From the NCBI GenBank assembly GCA_023460615.1, contig JAEWPL010000242.1, positions 1 through 6,258 of the forward strand: a DNA stretch of 6,258 bases. The letters are read 5' to 3'. The translations under genes and the position numbers were made by a program. The notes under the pieces were generated by a model. That model ran no database searches and was not told the origin of the DNA. It saw only the letters and a program-made list of their open reading frames with translations. This DNA is from Pseudomonadota bacterium. Its GTDB lineage: Bacteria > Pseudomonadota > Gammaproteobacteria > Enterobacterales > Succinivibrionaceae. Of the stretch, positions 1 through 6,186 are shown one piece after another (the stretch's first letter is position 1; each line of letters starts with the position of its first letter).

Positions 1-1156
1 CAATTAAGAATCTACGAACTGTATCACGACCAAAATCGTAAATTAAAGAGTTCCAATCAGGATGCCATCCACGACGAGGATCTTCATACTCGTAAACACA
101 GGTACCATCAAACTTAGCAAGACCAAAAGCATCTGTTGGGAAGTGGGCTGGAACCCAATCTAAGATCACACCAATACCATTTTGGTGGAAGGTATCGACG
201 AAGAATTTAAAATCGTCAATAGAGCCAAAACGAGAGGTTGGAGCAAATAGACCAGTTGGCTGATAGCCCCAAGAGCCTGAGAATGGGTGTTCCATAATAG
301 GCATTAACTCAATATGGGTATAACCCATGCTCTTAACGTAGTCTAGTAACTCTACAGCAAGTTGTCTGTAAGTTAATGGTTGACCATTCTCGTCACGCTT
401 CCAAGAGCCTAAATGTAACTCATAGATGGACATTGGCTGCTCAAGCTTATTATTAAGCTGAGATTTACGCCAAGCATCATCATTCCAAGTATAAGTAGTG
501 TGATCTGAAATAATAGAAGCAAAGGATGGGTACTGCTCATGGTAGAAACCTACAGGATCTGCCTTATGAGGTAGACGATTACCATTAGGATCTTTAATCT
601 CGTACTTATAACGCAAACCTGCGCCTAAACCAGGAACGAATAAAACCCAATGACCTAGTAAACTTCTAGCCATTGGCAATCTTCTGCCATCCCAGAAGTT
701 AAAGTCACCAATGACACTTACAGCACTTGCTGATGGTGCATAAACGGCAAACTTAGTACCTTTAATCTTTACACCATCAACTTCAATTTCGATTAGCTGA
801 GCGCCTAAAGTCTTATAAATATTCTCAGGATCTTCATTCATGGTATTTAAACCATAGAATGCTTCATCTCTGAATTGATATGGATCGATTACTTCAATAG
901 TAGTGTCTTTGTATTCAACCTTAAATTTGTAATTAAAAGGTTTCTTAACCTCTAAGTACTCTTCAAATAGACCATCTTCATGGACCATTGATAAAGAGCA
1001 AATCTTTTTCTTACCCTTTAGAGGATATACATCTACACTCTTTGCATCTGGCAACCAGGCACGAAGAAGGTATCCTTCCTTGCCTTCTACCTTTTGTAGA
1101 CCTAAAGTCTCAAAAGGATTGCCAATCTTGGCATTATTGAAATCATCGATCAACAT
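1..1156 (-). CDS. glgB: 1,4-alpha-glucan branching enzyme GlgB, N-terminal 385 codons (cut by left window edge)
   Basis: GlgB (EC 2.4.1.18) cleaves alpha-1,4 chains and rejoins them as alpha-1,6 branches during glycogen synthesis in the cytoplasm. I translated the minus strand from ATG at 1156-1154; the frame is open without interruption to the left edge. Seen: a first beta-sandwich-like N domain (about residues 1-110), then a CBM48-type module (about 115-225, with VIGDFNFWDGRRLPM at 148-162), then the start of the GH13 barrel. Hallmarks are YELHLGSW (245-252), ELMPIMEHPFSGSWGYQPTG (283-302) and GH13 region I with D333 in DWVPAHFP, followed by DPRRGWHPDWNSLIYDFGR. The close match is to E. coli GlgB (728 aa), so roughly 340 residues, including the nucleophile Asp, acid/base Glu and third Asp, lie outside the window. 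The start is supported by a strong SD 8 nt upstream. It follows malQ by 12 nt, so it is very probably co-transcribed with it. Confidence 0.97.
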   Translation of the reverse strand, partial: MLIDDFNNAKIGNPFETLGLQKVEGKEGYLLRAWLPDAKSVDVYPLKGKKKICSLSMVHEDGLFEEYLEVKKPFNYKFKVEYKDTTIEVIDPYQFRDEAFYGLNTMNEDPENIYKTLGAQLIEIEVDGVKIKGTKFAVYAPSASAVSVIGDFNFWDGRRLPMARSLLGHWVLFVPGLGAGLRYKYEIKDPNGNRLPHKADPVGFYHEQYPSFASIISDHTTYTWNDDAWRKSQLNNKLEQPMSIYELHLGSWKRDENGQPLTYRQLAVELLDYVKSMGYTHIELMPIMEHPFSGSWGYQPTGLFAPTSRFGSIDDFKFFVDTFHQNGIGVILDWVPAHFPTDAFGLAKFDGTCVYEYEDPRRGWHPDWNSLIYDFGRDTVRRFLI

Positions 1157-1164
1157 ATTGTGCA

Positions 1165-1171
1165 CTCCTTA
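1165..1171 (-). promoter_or_regulatory. glgB ribosome binding site overlapping the malQ stop codon
   Basis: On the minus strand the sequence reads TAAGGAG, then 8 nt, then the glgB ATG. The TAA is the malQ stop codon (1171-1169), so ribosomes terminating on malQ uncover or sit on the glgB SD. This fixes the glgB start and suggests translational coupling (inference). It is one of only two clear SD sequences in the window. Confidence 0.85.
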
Positions 1172-3382
1172 GCTATCAATTTTATTGCGTGCTAATGTCA
1201 TTTTATTTGTCATATCTAGAACATCTTGATCAACAAAGATGTCCTCTAAATCACGAGTTAGCTTACGACGCCAGTTTGGATACTCGCTGTTAGTACCAGG
1301 AACGTTAACTGGCTTATCTACACCAATCCAATCCTCTACTTGAGAACTGAATAGAGAGCAAGAACCAGTACACATATGTACCTGTAAAGCGCAAGCTAAT
1401 TCTTTATTCATAACAGACTGTGATGCATCTCTTGTATAGGTATCTGCAATTGAACCTAAGCCATGCATACTGTCTAGAATTCTTTGTTTTGACTCAGCTC
1501 TTTGAGCTTGTAAGTTGTCAGCTTCTTGTTGGGTATAAATACCAAGTTTTTGACCTAGTTGTAAATCATAATAGTGCCACCAGCCTACTAGAGTTGGCAT
1601 ATCATGAGTAGTTAGAGCTGACATAGCTTGAGAAATGTAGTCACGTGGTGCAATGTAGCCACCGTCTGGAGCTTTCTCATCGAAGAAGATCTTATAAGAG
1701 AAAGCACCTACATGTCTTAAAGCCTTAGTTAATTCAACAGGAATTGTACCTAAATCTTCGGTGATTACTAAGCACTTATTACGATGGGACTCTAGAGCAA
1801 TAATACCTAGTAAATCGTGCATATCATAATGTACATAAGCACCCTTTGAAGCAGGCTCGCCCATCTTAGTTAACCATAATCTATATAAACCTGCAGCATG
1901 ATCAATACGGATTGCACCGCAAGACTTCATGTTAGCTTGGTACATAGCAATCATTGGCTTGTAACCACACTCTTTTATAGCCTTAGGTGACATTGGAGCT
2001 AAACCCCAGTTTTGACCTAGAGGTCCTAGTGGATCAGGTGGAGCACCGATTGAGCCTGTTGGTCTGAATACATTATCAACATCTGCCCATACGTCACAGC
2101 TTTGCTTTGCAACACCGACAGCTAAATCTCTGTAAGTACCAATTAACATACCAGCATCTTTTGCGGCTTTATAAGCATTGGTTAATTGCTCTGAAGCTAA
2201 GAACTGTAAGTAGCAATAGAATAGAACGTCTTGATAATGATCAGCACGCCATTTTGCAACTGCAGGTGAATTTACATACTGTAGCTCTTTAGGGAAATCT
2301 TCCCAAGAACTTGCTTGTACACCTTGATTATATAAGCTTTGTTGTAAAGCATCATAAGTTGCAAAGTTTAGAAGATTCTCACCGCCTTGCTCTAAGAAGT
2401 AATTGAATTTAGCACCACGAGCGGTAGTTGCGTCATTTACCTTAACATTATCAAAAATTGTACGTAAGGCTTTTAGCTTTAGCTGTAATACGCCACGATA
2501 ATCAACATACTCTCTTTGACGTAATTCGTTAATCTTAGTTACATATTCTTGACTGTGAATTAAGTCTAGAGCCTTTTGACACTGTTGTAATTCAGGTACT
2601 TCATTTACGCTGATGTAAATGATGTTGATCCAATTTCTTGAAGATGGTGAATATGGACTTACACAAGATTCATCAGGATTTGCTGGATATCCTGCGTGCA
2701 TTGGGTTTAAGCCTACAAATTGACCACCGCACTTGTGCACGCCTAAAAGTAATTGTCTTAAATCAGCAAAATCGCCGATACCCCAGTTATCTCTTGAACG
2801 AACAGAATAAAGCTGTGAGCTTACGCCCCAAACTTTTTTACCGCTTTCAATTTCTTGTGGGGTGTACATCTTTACAGGTGTACGAATAAGTGACATTTCA
2901 ATAGATCTTATGGTCTTGTGCTTTGACTTAATCTCACAACTTAAGTGATGATAACCATAAGGTAAATTAGTAATAATCTGGTAACGGCGAATGTCGTAAA
3001 CAACATTGTCTACGGTTTTGAAATCAGCAATTTCAACTTGCTCTAAAGGTAAAGTTCTTTGTACACTTCTGCCATCTTCTAACTTAATTTCTAAAGTTAT
3101 AGTAGCATTCTCATCTTCGCCAAAAGACTCAGGTACACGAATATAAACCTGCTTATGATCCTCGTCATTTAAAATGCATACAGGATCGACAACATTTTTA
3201 AATTCTTTAGTAACTTCCTCTTGAAGCATAGCCTCAAGAGCTTTTTGGTCATGTACTGGATAACCTAAAATCTCTAAAGTGTTTACACGACTCTCCTCTG
3301 ATAGAGTAATTAAATTATGAGAAGCGTCTATGTATTGTCTAGCAATGCCTTTTTGGTCTGCTAATTGCTGAATGTCAATCAT
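1169..3382 (-). CDS. malQ: 4-alpha-glucanotransferase (amylomaltase) MalQ
   Basis: MalQ (EC 2.4.1.25, GH77) transfers maltodextrin units between linear alpha-1,4 glucans, releasing glucose and longer chains, in the cytoplasm. The 737-aa product is a little longer than E. coli MalQ (694 aa) and of the same long type. It has an N-terminal region (about 1-175) and a GH77 barrel from about 183 (KVWGVSSQLYSVRS). Seen motifs: GAPPDPLGPLGQNWGLAP at 446-463, nucleophile D494 in RIDH, acid/base E542 in TEDLG, third carboxylate D594 in THDMPT, and near the C-terminus PVNVPGT plus NWRRKL. All catalytic residues are present. The start is supported by N-terminal similarity to the E. coli enzyme and by an in-frame TAG about 30 nt upstream that excludes much extension, but no SD is visible. 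It heads an operon with glgB, the order that begins the Haemophilus glycogen operon (malQ-glgB-glgX-glgC-glgA-glgP), so glgX or glgC may lie beyond the left edge (inference). Confidence 0.97.
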   Translation of the reverse strand: MIDIQQLADQKGIARQYIDASHNLITLSEESRVNTLEILGYPVHDQKALEAMLQEEVTKEFKNVVDPVCILNDEDHKQVYIRVPESFGEDENATITLEIKLEDGRSVQRTLPLEQVEIADFKTVDNVVYDIRRYQIITNLPYGYHHLSCEIKSKHKTIRSIEMSLIRTPVKMYTPQEIESGKKVWGVSSQLYSVRSRDNWGIGDFADLRQLLLGVHKCGGQFVGLNPMHAGYPANPDESCVSPYSPSSRNWINIIYISVNEVPELQQCQKALDLIHSQEYVTKINELRQREYVDYRGVLQLKLKALRTIFDNVKVNDATTARGAKFNYFLEQGGENLLNFATYDALQQSLYNQGVQASSWEDFPKELQYVNSPAVAKWRADHYQDVLFYCYLQFLASEQLTNAYKAAKDAGMLIGTYRDLAVGVAKQSCDVWADVDNVFRPTGSIGAPPDPLGPLGQNWGLAPMSPKAIKECGYKPMIAMYQANMKSCGAIRIDHAAGLYRLWLTKMGEPASKGAYVHYDMHDLLGIIALESHRNKCLVITEDLGTIPVELTKALRHVGAFSYKIFFDEKAPDGGYIAPRDYISQAMSALTTHDMPTLVGWWHYYDLQLGQKLGIYTQQEADNLQAQRAESKQRILDSMHGLGSIADTYTRDASQSVMNKELACALQVHMCTGSCSLFSSQVEDWIGVDKPVNVPGTNSEYPNWRRKLTRDLEDIFVDQDVLDMTNKMTLARNKIDS

Positions 3383-3457
3383 TGTTATACCGTTATATTC
3401 AAATGTCTAAAATTAAATAAATTTTCATAAAGAAAATGAAGTTTTTGTAATCTTACT

Positions 3458-3463
3458 ATGATA
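3458..3463 (-). promoter_or_regulatory. candidate -10 element for malQ
   Basis: The minus strand reads TATCAT, five of six matches to TATAAT. The best -35 at acceptable spacing is TGAGCA (3482-3487, 18-bp spacer, three of six matches), so a sigma70 promoter here would be weak or activator-dependent. The implied leader to the malQ ATG would be about 70 nt. In such AT-rich DNA a five-of-six match is not rare, so this is tentative. Confidence 0.3.
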
Positions 3464-3500
3464 CAAAAAATAGAATGTCTATGCTCATAAAATAACGCAT

Positions 3501-3506
3501 TCATCC
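3501..3506 (-). promoter_or_regulatory. possible single MalT box upstream of malQ
   Basis: The minus strand reads GGATGA, which fits the MalT box consensus GGA(T/G)GA known from E. coli maltose promoters such as malPQ. Only one copy is seen, whereas MalT promoters normally carry several, and its distance from the candidate -10 (centres about 43 bp apart) is not the classic class II spacing. A single 6-mer match may be chance. Confidence 0.15.
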
Positions 3507-3598
3507 TATGTTTTATCTAATTATTTGACCTAAGCTAAATTTTTAAAATTAGAGCTTATTTGTTTAATTTTGTGTATTGACGGTGTATTAATTGCAAT

Positions 3599-3619
3599 TT
3601 TTTTGCATTTTGTAAAAAA
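3599..3619. repeat. AT-rich imperfect inverted repeat
   Basis: Arms TTTTTTGCA and TGTAAAAAA flank a 3-nt TTT spacer; eight of nine positions pair and one is G:T on the plus strand. It follows a 10-bp perfect palindrome, AATTGCAATT (3590-3599). It has no GC-rich stem, so it is not a terminator by usual criteria. It could be a protein-binding site or simply a product of composition. Confidence 0.25.
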
Positions 3620-3764
3620 TCTTTGGACTAAATTAAGCACAACTTAAATTTATCGCAAAGATAAAAAATCACAAAGTTTCTAACTTTTTGCACCAAAATA
3701 TGCAAATTTTTTTCACTAATTTTAGAAAAATTTTATTAAGTTATCTTATTGTTTTATATAAATA

Positions 3765-3779
3765 ATTTACTTAGTAAAT
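3765..3779. repeat. perfect 15-bp inverted repeat, operator-like
   Basis: ATTTACT and AGTAAAT are perfect 7-nt arms around one central T. It lies about 220 bp before gap and 380 bp before malQ, too far from the proposed gap promoter for simple repression. A regulator site is possible but unsupported by position; chance in AT-rich DNA is also plausible. Confidence 0.25.
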
Positions 3780-3855
3780 CACAAAATAAAGCTTATATAA
3801 AAAGAATTAACAAGGTTTTAATAAAACTTAGATATAAAAAAATCACATTTTCGAC

Positions 3856-3861
3856 TATAAT
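3856..3861 (+). promoter_or_regulatory. perfect TATAAT hexamer, possible second gap promoter
   Basis: TATAAT is followed by ATGCGTGC, a locally GC-richer stretch that stands out in this AT-rich region. No hexamer 15-19 bp upstream resembles TTGACA and there is no TGn extended -10. If active, transcription would start near 3868 and give gap a leader of about 128 nt containing the dyads at 3885-3915. Confidence 0.3.
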
Positions 3862-3884
3862 ATGCGTGCTTTTGAATAGAAAGT

Positions 3885-3898
3885 ACTTTTATAAAAGT
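3885..3898. repeat. perfect 14-bp palindrome
   Basis: ACTTTTATAAAAGT is fully self-complementary and overlaps another palindrome, AAAGTACTTT (3880-3889). It sits just left of the dyad at 3894-3915, and the two overlap by a few bases, so they might form one compound binding region in front of the gap promoter. Composition alone could also explain it. Confidence 0.25.
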
Positions 3899-3915
3899 TC
3901 TAACAATAGAACCTT
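3894..3915. promoter_or_regulatory. operator-like dyad immediately upstream of the gap -35
   Basis: Inner arms GTTCTA and TAGAAC around ACAA pair perfectly, and the dyad continues outward past one mismatch with AA/TT, giving 22 bp with 8 of 9 paired positions. It ends 2 bp before the -35 hexamer of the proposed gap promoter and would be centred near -47. That placement suits a dimeric regulator contacting RNA polymerase (inference). Its mixed sequence makes it less likely than its neighbours to be a homopolymer accident. No known regulator consensus was recognised. Confidence 0.4.
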
Positions 3916-3917
3916 AC

Positions 3918-3945
3918 TTGACAAAATTAAGTTTTAGAGTATCTT
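3918..3945 (+). promoter_or_regulatory. sigma70 promoter for gap
   Basis: A perfect -35 TTGACA (3918-3923) and a -10 TATCTT (3940-3945, four of six including the key T-A-T start and final T) are separated by 16 bp. Transcription should begin near 3952, giving a T-rich leader of about 44 nt before the gap ATG. It is the only site in the intergenic region with both hexamers at proper spacing. Confidence 0.65.
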
Positions 3946-3995
3946 TTTATTGTTTTATTTTTTTCGTAAATTGTTAACTACGGGTAACATTTAAT

Positions 3996-5006
3996 ATGAC
4001 TATTAAAGTTGGTATTAACGGCTTTGGCCGTATCGGTCGTTTCGTATTCCGCGCTTCAATCTATCGTCCAGAGTTAGGCATTCAGGTTGTTGGTATTAAT
4101 GATTTATTACCACCTGATTACATGGCATACATGTTAAAGTTCGATACTATGCATGGTGCTTTCCAGGGCAAAGTTGAAGTTAAAGATGGTAACTTAATCG
4201 TTAACGGTAACACCATCCGCGTAACTGCTGAGCGCGACCCTGCAAACTTAAAGTGGGGCGATGTTGGTGCAGAGTACGTTGTTGAGTCAACTGGCTTCTT
4301 CTTAACAGACGAGTTAGCACGTAAGCACATCCAAGCTGGTGCACGTCGTGTTGTTATGTCAGCTCCTTCAAAGGATTCAACTCCAATGTTCGTTATGGGT
4401 GTTAACAACGATACTTATGCTGGCCAAGACATCGTTTCTAACGCATCTTGCACCACCAACTGCTTAGCACCTTTAGCTAAGGTTATCAACGACGAGTTCG
4501 GTTTAGAGCAAGGCTTAATGACCACTGTTCACTCAACAACAGCTACACAACGTACTGTTGACGGTCCTTCATTAAAGGATTGGCGTGGTGGCCGTGGTGC
4601 TGCAGGTAACATCATTCCTTCATCAACTGGTGCTGCAAAGGCTGTTGGTAAGGTAATTCCTGAGTTAAACGGCAAGTTAACTGGTATGTCAATTCGTGTT
4701 CCAACACTAGACGTTTCAGTAGTTGACTTAACATGTACCTTAAAGAAGGGTGCTTCATACGAAGATATCTGTGCTGCTATCAAGGCTGCTGTTGCAGGTC
4801 CTATGAAGGGCATTATGGATTACACTGATGAAGCAGTTGTTTCTTCAGACTTCTTAGGCAACACCCACACTTCTATCTTCGATGAGAAGGCTGGTATTGC
4901 TTTAACTGATAAGTTCGTTAAGTTAGTATCTTGGTACGACAACGAAATCGGTTACTCAAACAAGGTTCTTGAGTTAATCAAGTCTATGGAAGAGTCAGGC
5001 AAATAA
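3996..5006 (+). CDS. gapA: Glyceraldehyde-3-phosphate dehydrogenase, NAD-dependent (GapA type)
   Basis: GAPDH (EC 1.2.1.12) oxidises and phosphorylates glyceraldehyde-3-phosphate to 1,3-bisphosphoglycerate in glycolysis, as a cytoplasmic tetramer. The 336-aa product closely resembles E. coli GapA (331 aa). Seen: Rossmann NAD loop GINGFGRIGR at 6-15, D36 in GINDLL (the acidic residue that binds the NAD ribose and disfavours NADP), catalytic C152 in SCTTNC, base H179 in TTVHST, TATQRTVDGP, and the C-terminal SWYDNEIGYSNKV. All catalytic residues are intact. Codon use is strongly biased (TTA for Leu, CGT for Arg, GTT for Val), typical of a highly expressed gene. There is no clear SD: the leader offers only ACGGGTAACA at 3980-3989. 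It is monocistronic by context: its own promoter, divergent malQ, and a strong terminator 22 bp after the stop. Confidence 0.98.
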   Translation: MTIKVGINGFGRIGRFVFRASIYRPELGIQVVGINDLLPPDYMAYMLKFDTMHGAFQGKVEVKDGNLIVNGNTIRVTAERDPANLKWGDVGAEYVVESTGFFLTDELARKHIQAGARRVVMSAPSKDSTPMFVMGVNNDTYAGQDIVSNASCTTNCLAPLAKVINDEFGLEQGLMTTVHSTTATQRTVDGPSLKDWRGGRGAAGNIIPSSTGAAKAVGKVIPELNGKLTGMSIRVPTLDVSVVDLTCTLKKGASYEDICAAIKAAVAGPMKGIMDYTDEAVVSSDFLGNTHTSIFDEKAGIALTDKFVKLVSWYDNEIGYSNKVLELIKSMEESGK

Positions 5007-5028
5007 TATTTGCTACTAGTTCTATAAG

Positions 5029-5053
5029 AAAGCCTCGCAATGCGAGGCTTTTT
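5029..5053 (+). terminator. Intrinsic terminator of gap, possibly bidirectional
   Basis: Stem arms GCCTCGC (5032-5038) and GCGAGGC (5042-5048) enclose loop AAT, and the stem extends by AAA/TTT to 10 bp. It is followed on the plus strand by TTTTTCTTT. It begins 22 bp after the gap stop. On the minus strand the stem is followed by TTTCTTAT, so it may also end transcripts arriving from convergent pseI. Confidence 0.92.
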
Positions 5054-5073
5054 CTTTATGTCTATAGTTGAAA

Positions 5074-5096
5074 GGCAAAGTGTTTAATACTCTGCC
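5074..5096 (-). terminator. Weak hairpin after pseI
   Basis: On the minus strand GGCAGAG (5096-5090) and CTTTGCC (5080-5074) form a 7-bp stem, including one G:U, around a 9-nt loop, starting 16 nt after the pseI stop. The following TTTCAAC is a poor T tract, so this is a weak terminator at best. The strong hairpin at 5029-5053 lies further downstream and could act as the main stop. Confidence 0.35.
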
Positions 5097-5112
5097 CTTA
5101 ACATTTTCTTAT

Positions 5113-6120
5113 CTAATTAAAATCCTCTGCCTTAAGTGGAATTGGACTTTCAAGATCACGAGTGGCACTTTTACCAATTAGTGTATCAATTAAGTAAGGC
5201 TCTAAACCTAAAGCAGGTCTTACACTCTTTACATGCTCAATGGTTAACACTTCACCTTTTTTCATTGGCTTTACAAGATAATAAGAGCGTCTGCCATTTC
5301 TCATACCCCACTCATCGTCTTGTAACTTCACTTCTTTAACCCCTAAAGCCTGTGATACCATCTTAGCATCTTTAACAAGCTTAGTAAGATCAGCTACATC
5401 CATAGAAAAGGCTGAATCCACTCCACCTTTACTTCTATCATCAGTAAAGTGTTTTTCAATCATGTCAGCACCAAGAGCGATGGCTGCAATATCTAGTTCA
5501 TCGCCTAAAGCATGGTTTGAAAGACCAGTTTTGCACTTAAACTGCTCTTTTAAATAAGGAATTGATAATAAGTTAAACTTGGTAGGATCGGCAGGATATC
5601 TACTCTCACAATGCAATAAAGTTAAGTCCTCAATCTTATGAGATCTTACCACCTCAACTGCTCTTACAATTTCCTCAAAAGTAGCTAAACCTGTGGACAT
5701 TACCATAGGCTTTCCTTTTGAAGCACAGTAATCTATGAGTTTAAGATCATTTAATTCATAGGAAGCAATCTTATAAATAGGACAACCTGCCTCCTCTAAA
5801 CAATCTACATCCTCAAAACTAAAAGGAGAGCTAAATAGTAGGATGCCATGAGCTTTAGCATGCTCAAACAATGGTTTCATCCATTCTCTTGGAGTTTTAG
5901 CTTTTTTGTAGAGTTCATAGTAGGTCATGCCTCCCCATAAACCGCCCTTTAGTAAAAACTCATCACGTTTTGAATCTAATGTTAAACTGTCTTCAGTATA
6001 GGTTTGAATTTTTATGGCATCAGCACCACAAGCGTGTGCTTTCTCCATCAATTCAATTGCTCTATCTAGTGAGCCGTTATGGTTACCAGATAACTCAGCT
6101 ACAATCATTGGTTTTGACAT
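5113..6120 (-). CDS. pseI: Pseudaminic acid synthase (NeuB/PseI family)
   Basis: PseI (EC 2.5.1.97) condenses phosphoenolpyruvate with a 6-deoxy-diacetamido-altrose to form pseudaminic acid, a sialic-acid-like sugar put on flagellins or surface polysaccharides. Seen in the 335-aa product: AELSGNHNGS at 8-17, IKIQTYTEDSLTL at 36-48, KGGLW at 58-62 and YELYKKAKTPREW at 68-80. These separate PseI from NeuB and LegI. Further on are PIYKIASYE (114-122), candidate metal histidines H203 (GLSNH) and H224 (IEKHF), GGVDSAFS at 232-239, and a C-terminal SAF (antifreeze-like) domain from about 277 with R278. Campylobacter PseI is 343 aa. I start at ATG 6120-6118, where AAGGA lies 5 nt upstream and the family N-terminus begins. 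An in-frame GTG at 6195 would add 25 residues reading through a hairpin and lacks a good SD. The usual Asp of GLSDH is Asn202. No other pse gene is in the window; substrate specificity is inferred from motifs. Confidence 0.92.
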   Translation of the reverse strand: MSKPMIVAELSGNHNGSLDRAIELMEKAHACGADAIKIQTYTEDSLTLDSKRDEFLLKGGLWGGMTYYELYKKAKTPREWMKPLFEHAKAHGILLFSSPFSFEDVDCLEEAGCPIYKIASYELNDLKLIDYCASKGKPMVMSTGLATFEEIVRAVEVVRSHKIEDLTLLHCESRYPADPTKFNLLSIPYLKEQFKCKTGLSNHALGDELDIAAIALGADMIEKHFTDDRSKGGVDSAFSMDVADLTKLVKDAKMVSQALGVKEVKLQDDEWGMRNGRRSYYLVKPMKKGEVLTIEHVKSVRPALGLEPYLIDTLIGKSATRDLESPIPLKAEDFN

Positions 6121-6125
6121 AACAA

Positions 6126-6130
6126 TCCTT
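6126..6130 (-). promoter_or_regulatory. pseI ribosome binding site
   Basis: The minus strand reads AAGGA, five bases (TTGTT) before the ATG at 6120. This is what decides for the 335-aa start over the longer in-frame alternatives. It directly abuts a small stem (ATGTT/AACAT at 6131-6144, loop of 4) that could modestly affect access. Confidence 0.8.
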
Positions 6131-6149
6131 ATGTTATAAAACATTGGCG

Positions 6150-6174
6150 AAAAACCACACAGCTTGCTGTGTGG
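6150..6174 (-). terminator. Terminator-like hairpin in the pseI leader (possible attenuator)
   Basis: On the minus strand CCACACAGC and GCTGTGTGG are perfect 9-nt arms around AA, followed at once by TTTTT, the form of an intrinsic terminator. It ends only 29 bp before the pseI start codon, and no promoter fits between. Polymerase must therefore read through it, or pseI transcription must start within or just after it. The minus-strand sequence upstream to the window edge is non-coding, so no upstream gene end is seen that it would serve. Confidence 0.65.
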
Positions 6175-6186
6175 ATGAAAGCCACA
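6170..6186 (-). promoter_or_regulatory. Possible anti-terminator stem in the pseI leader
   Basis: On the minus strand TGTGG (6186-6182), a 7-nt loop and CCACA (6174-6170) can form a 5-bp stem. The CCACA is the 5' end of the terminator-like hairpin, so the two structures exclude each other. The short stem would form first during transcription but is less stable. Whether it matters is inference. Confidence 0.3.

Larger units (their letters stand above)
3383..3995. other. AT-rich divergent intergenic region between malQ and gap
   Basis: This 613-bp stretch separates divergent malQ and gap. It is rich in A and T tracts and holds no convincing gene: the longest plus-strand reading frame (3749-3937, TTG start) has no SD and a low-complexity Lys/Ile/Asn-rich product expected from such composition. 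What it does hold is a good gap promoter (3918-3945), a perfect TATAAT at 3856-3861 without a partner -35, weak candidate sites for malQ, and several inverted repeats listed separately. No intrinsic terminator with a GC-rich stem is visible inside it, so I see no support for a discrete small RNA. Confidence 0.75.

Noticed and set aside
1420..2889. Plus-strand reading frames of 61-83 codons opposite malQ
   Set aside because: Antisense shadows of a clearly coding gene with intact catalytic motifs; no independent support.
3456..3500. 14-codon minus-strand mini-ORF upstream of malQ (ATG at 3500, TAG at 3458-3456)
   Set aside because: AGGA lies too close to the ATG (3 nt) and the frame overlaps the candidate malQ -10; no run of regulatory codons suggests a leader peptide. 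Probably chance.
3577..3582. TTGACG resembling a -35 on the plus strand
   Set aside because: At 16-18 bp downstream there is only a T tract, no -10-like hexamer.
3661..3790. TCACA half sites suggestive of CRP binding (near 3668 and 3779)
   Set aside because: No properly spaced TGTGA partner arm for either, so no full CRP palindrome.
3749..3937. 62-codon plus-strand reading frame in the malQ/gap spacer
   Set aside because: TTG start without an SD, product dominated by Lys, Ile, Asn and Leu as expected from AT-rich DNA, and the frame overlaps the proposed promoter region of gap.
4118..4813. Minus-strand reading frames of 94-96 codons inside gap
   Set aside because: Antisense shadows of the highly biased gap coding sequence; no SD and no recognisable protein features.
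5136..5339. 67-codon plus-strand reading frame opposite pseI
   Set aside because: Antisense of the SAF-domain coding region; no SD or recognisable domain.
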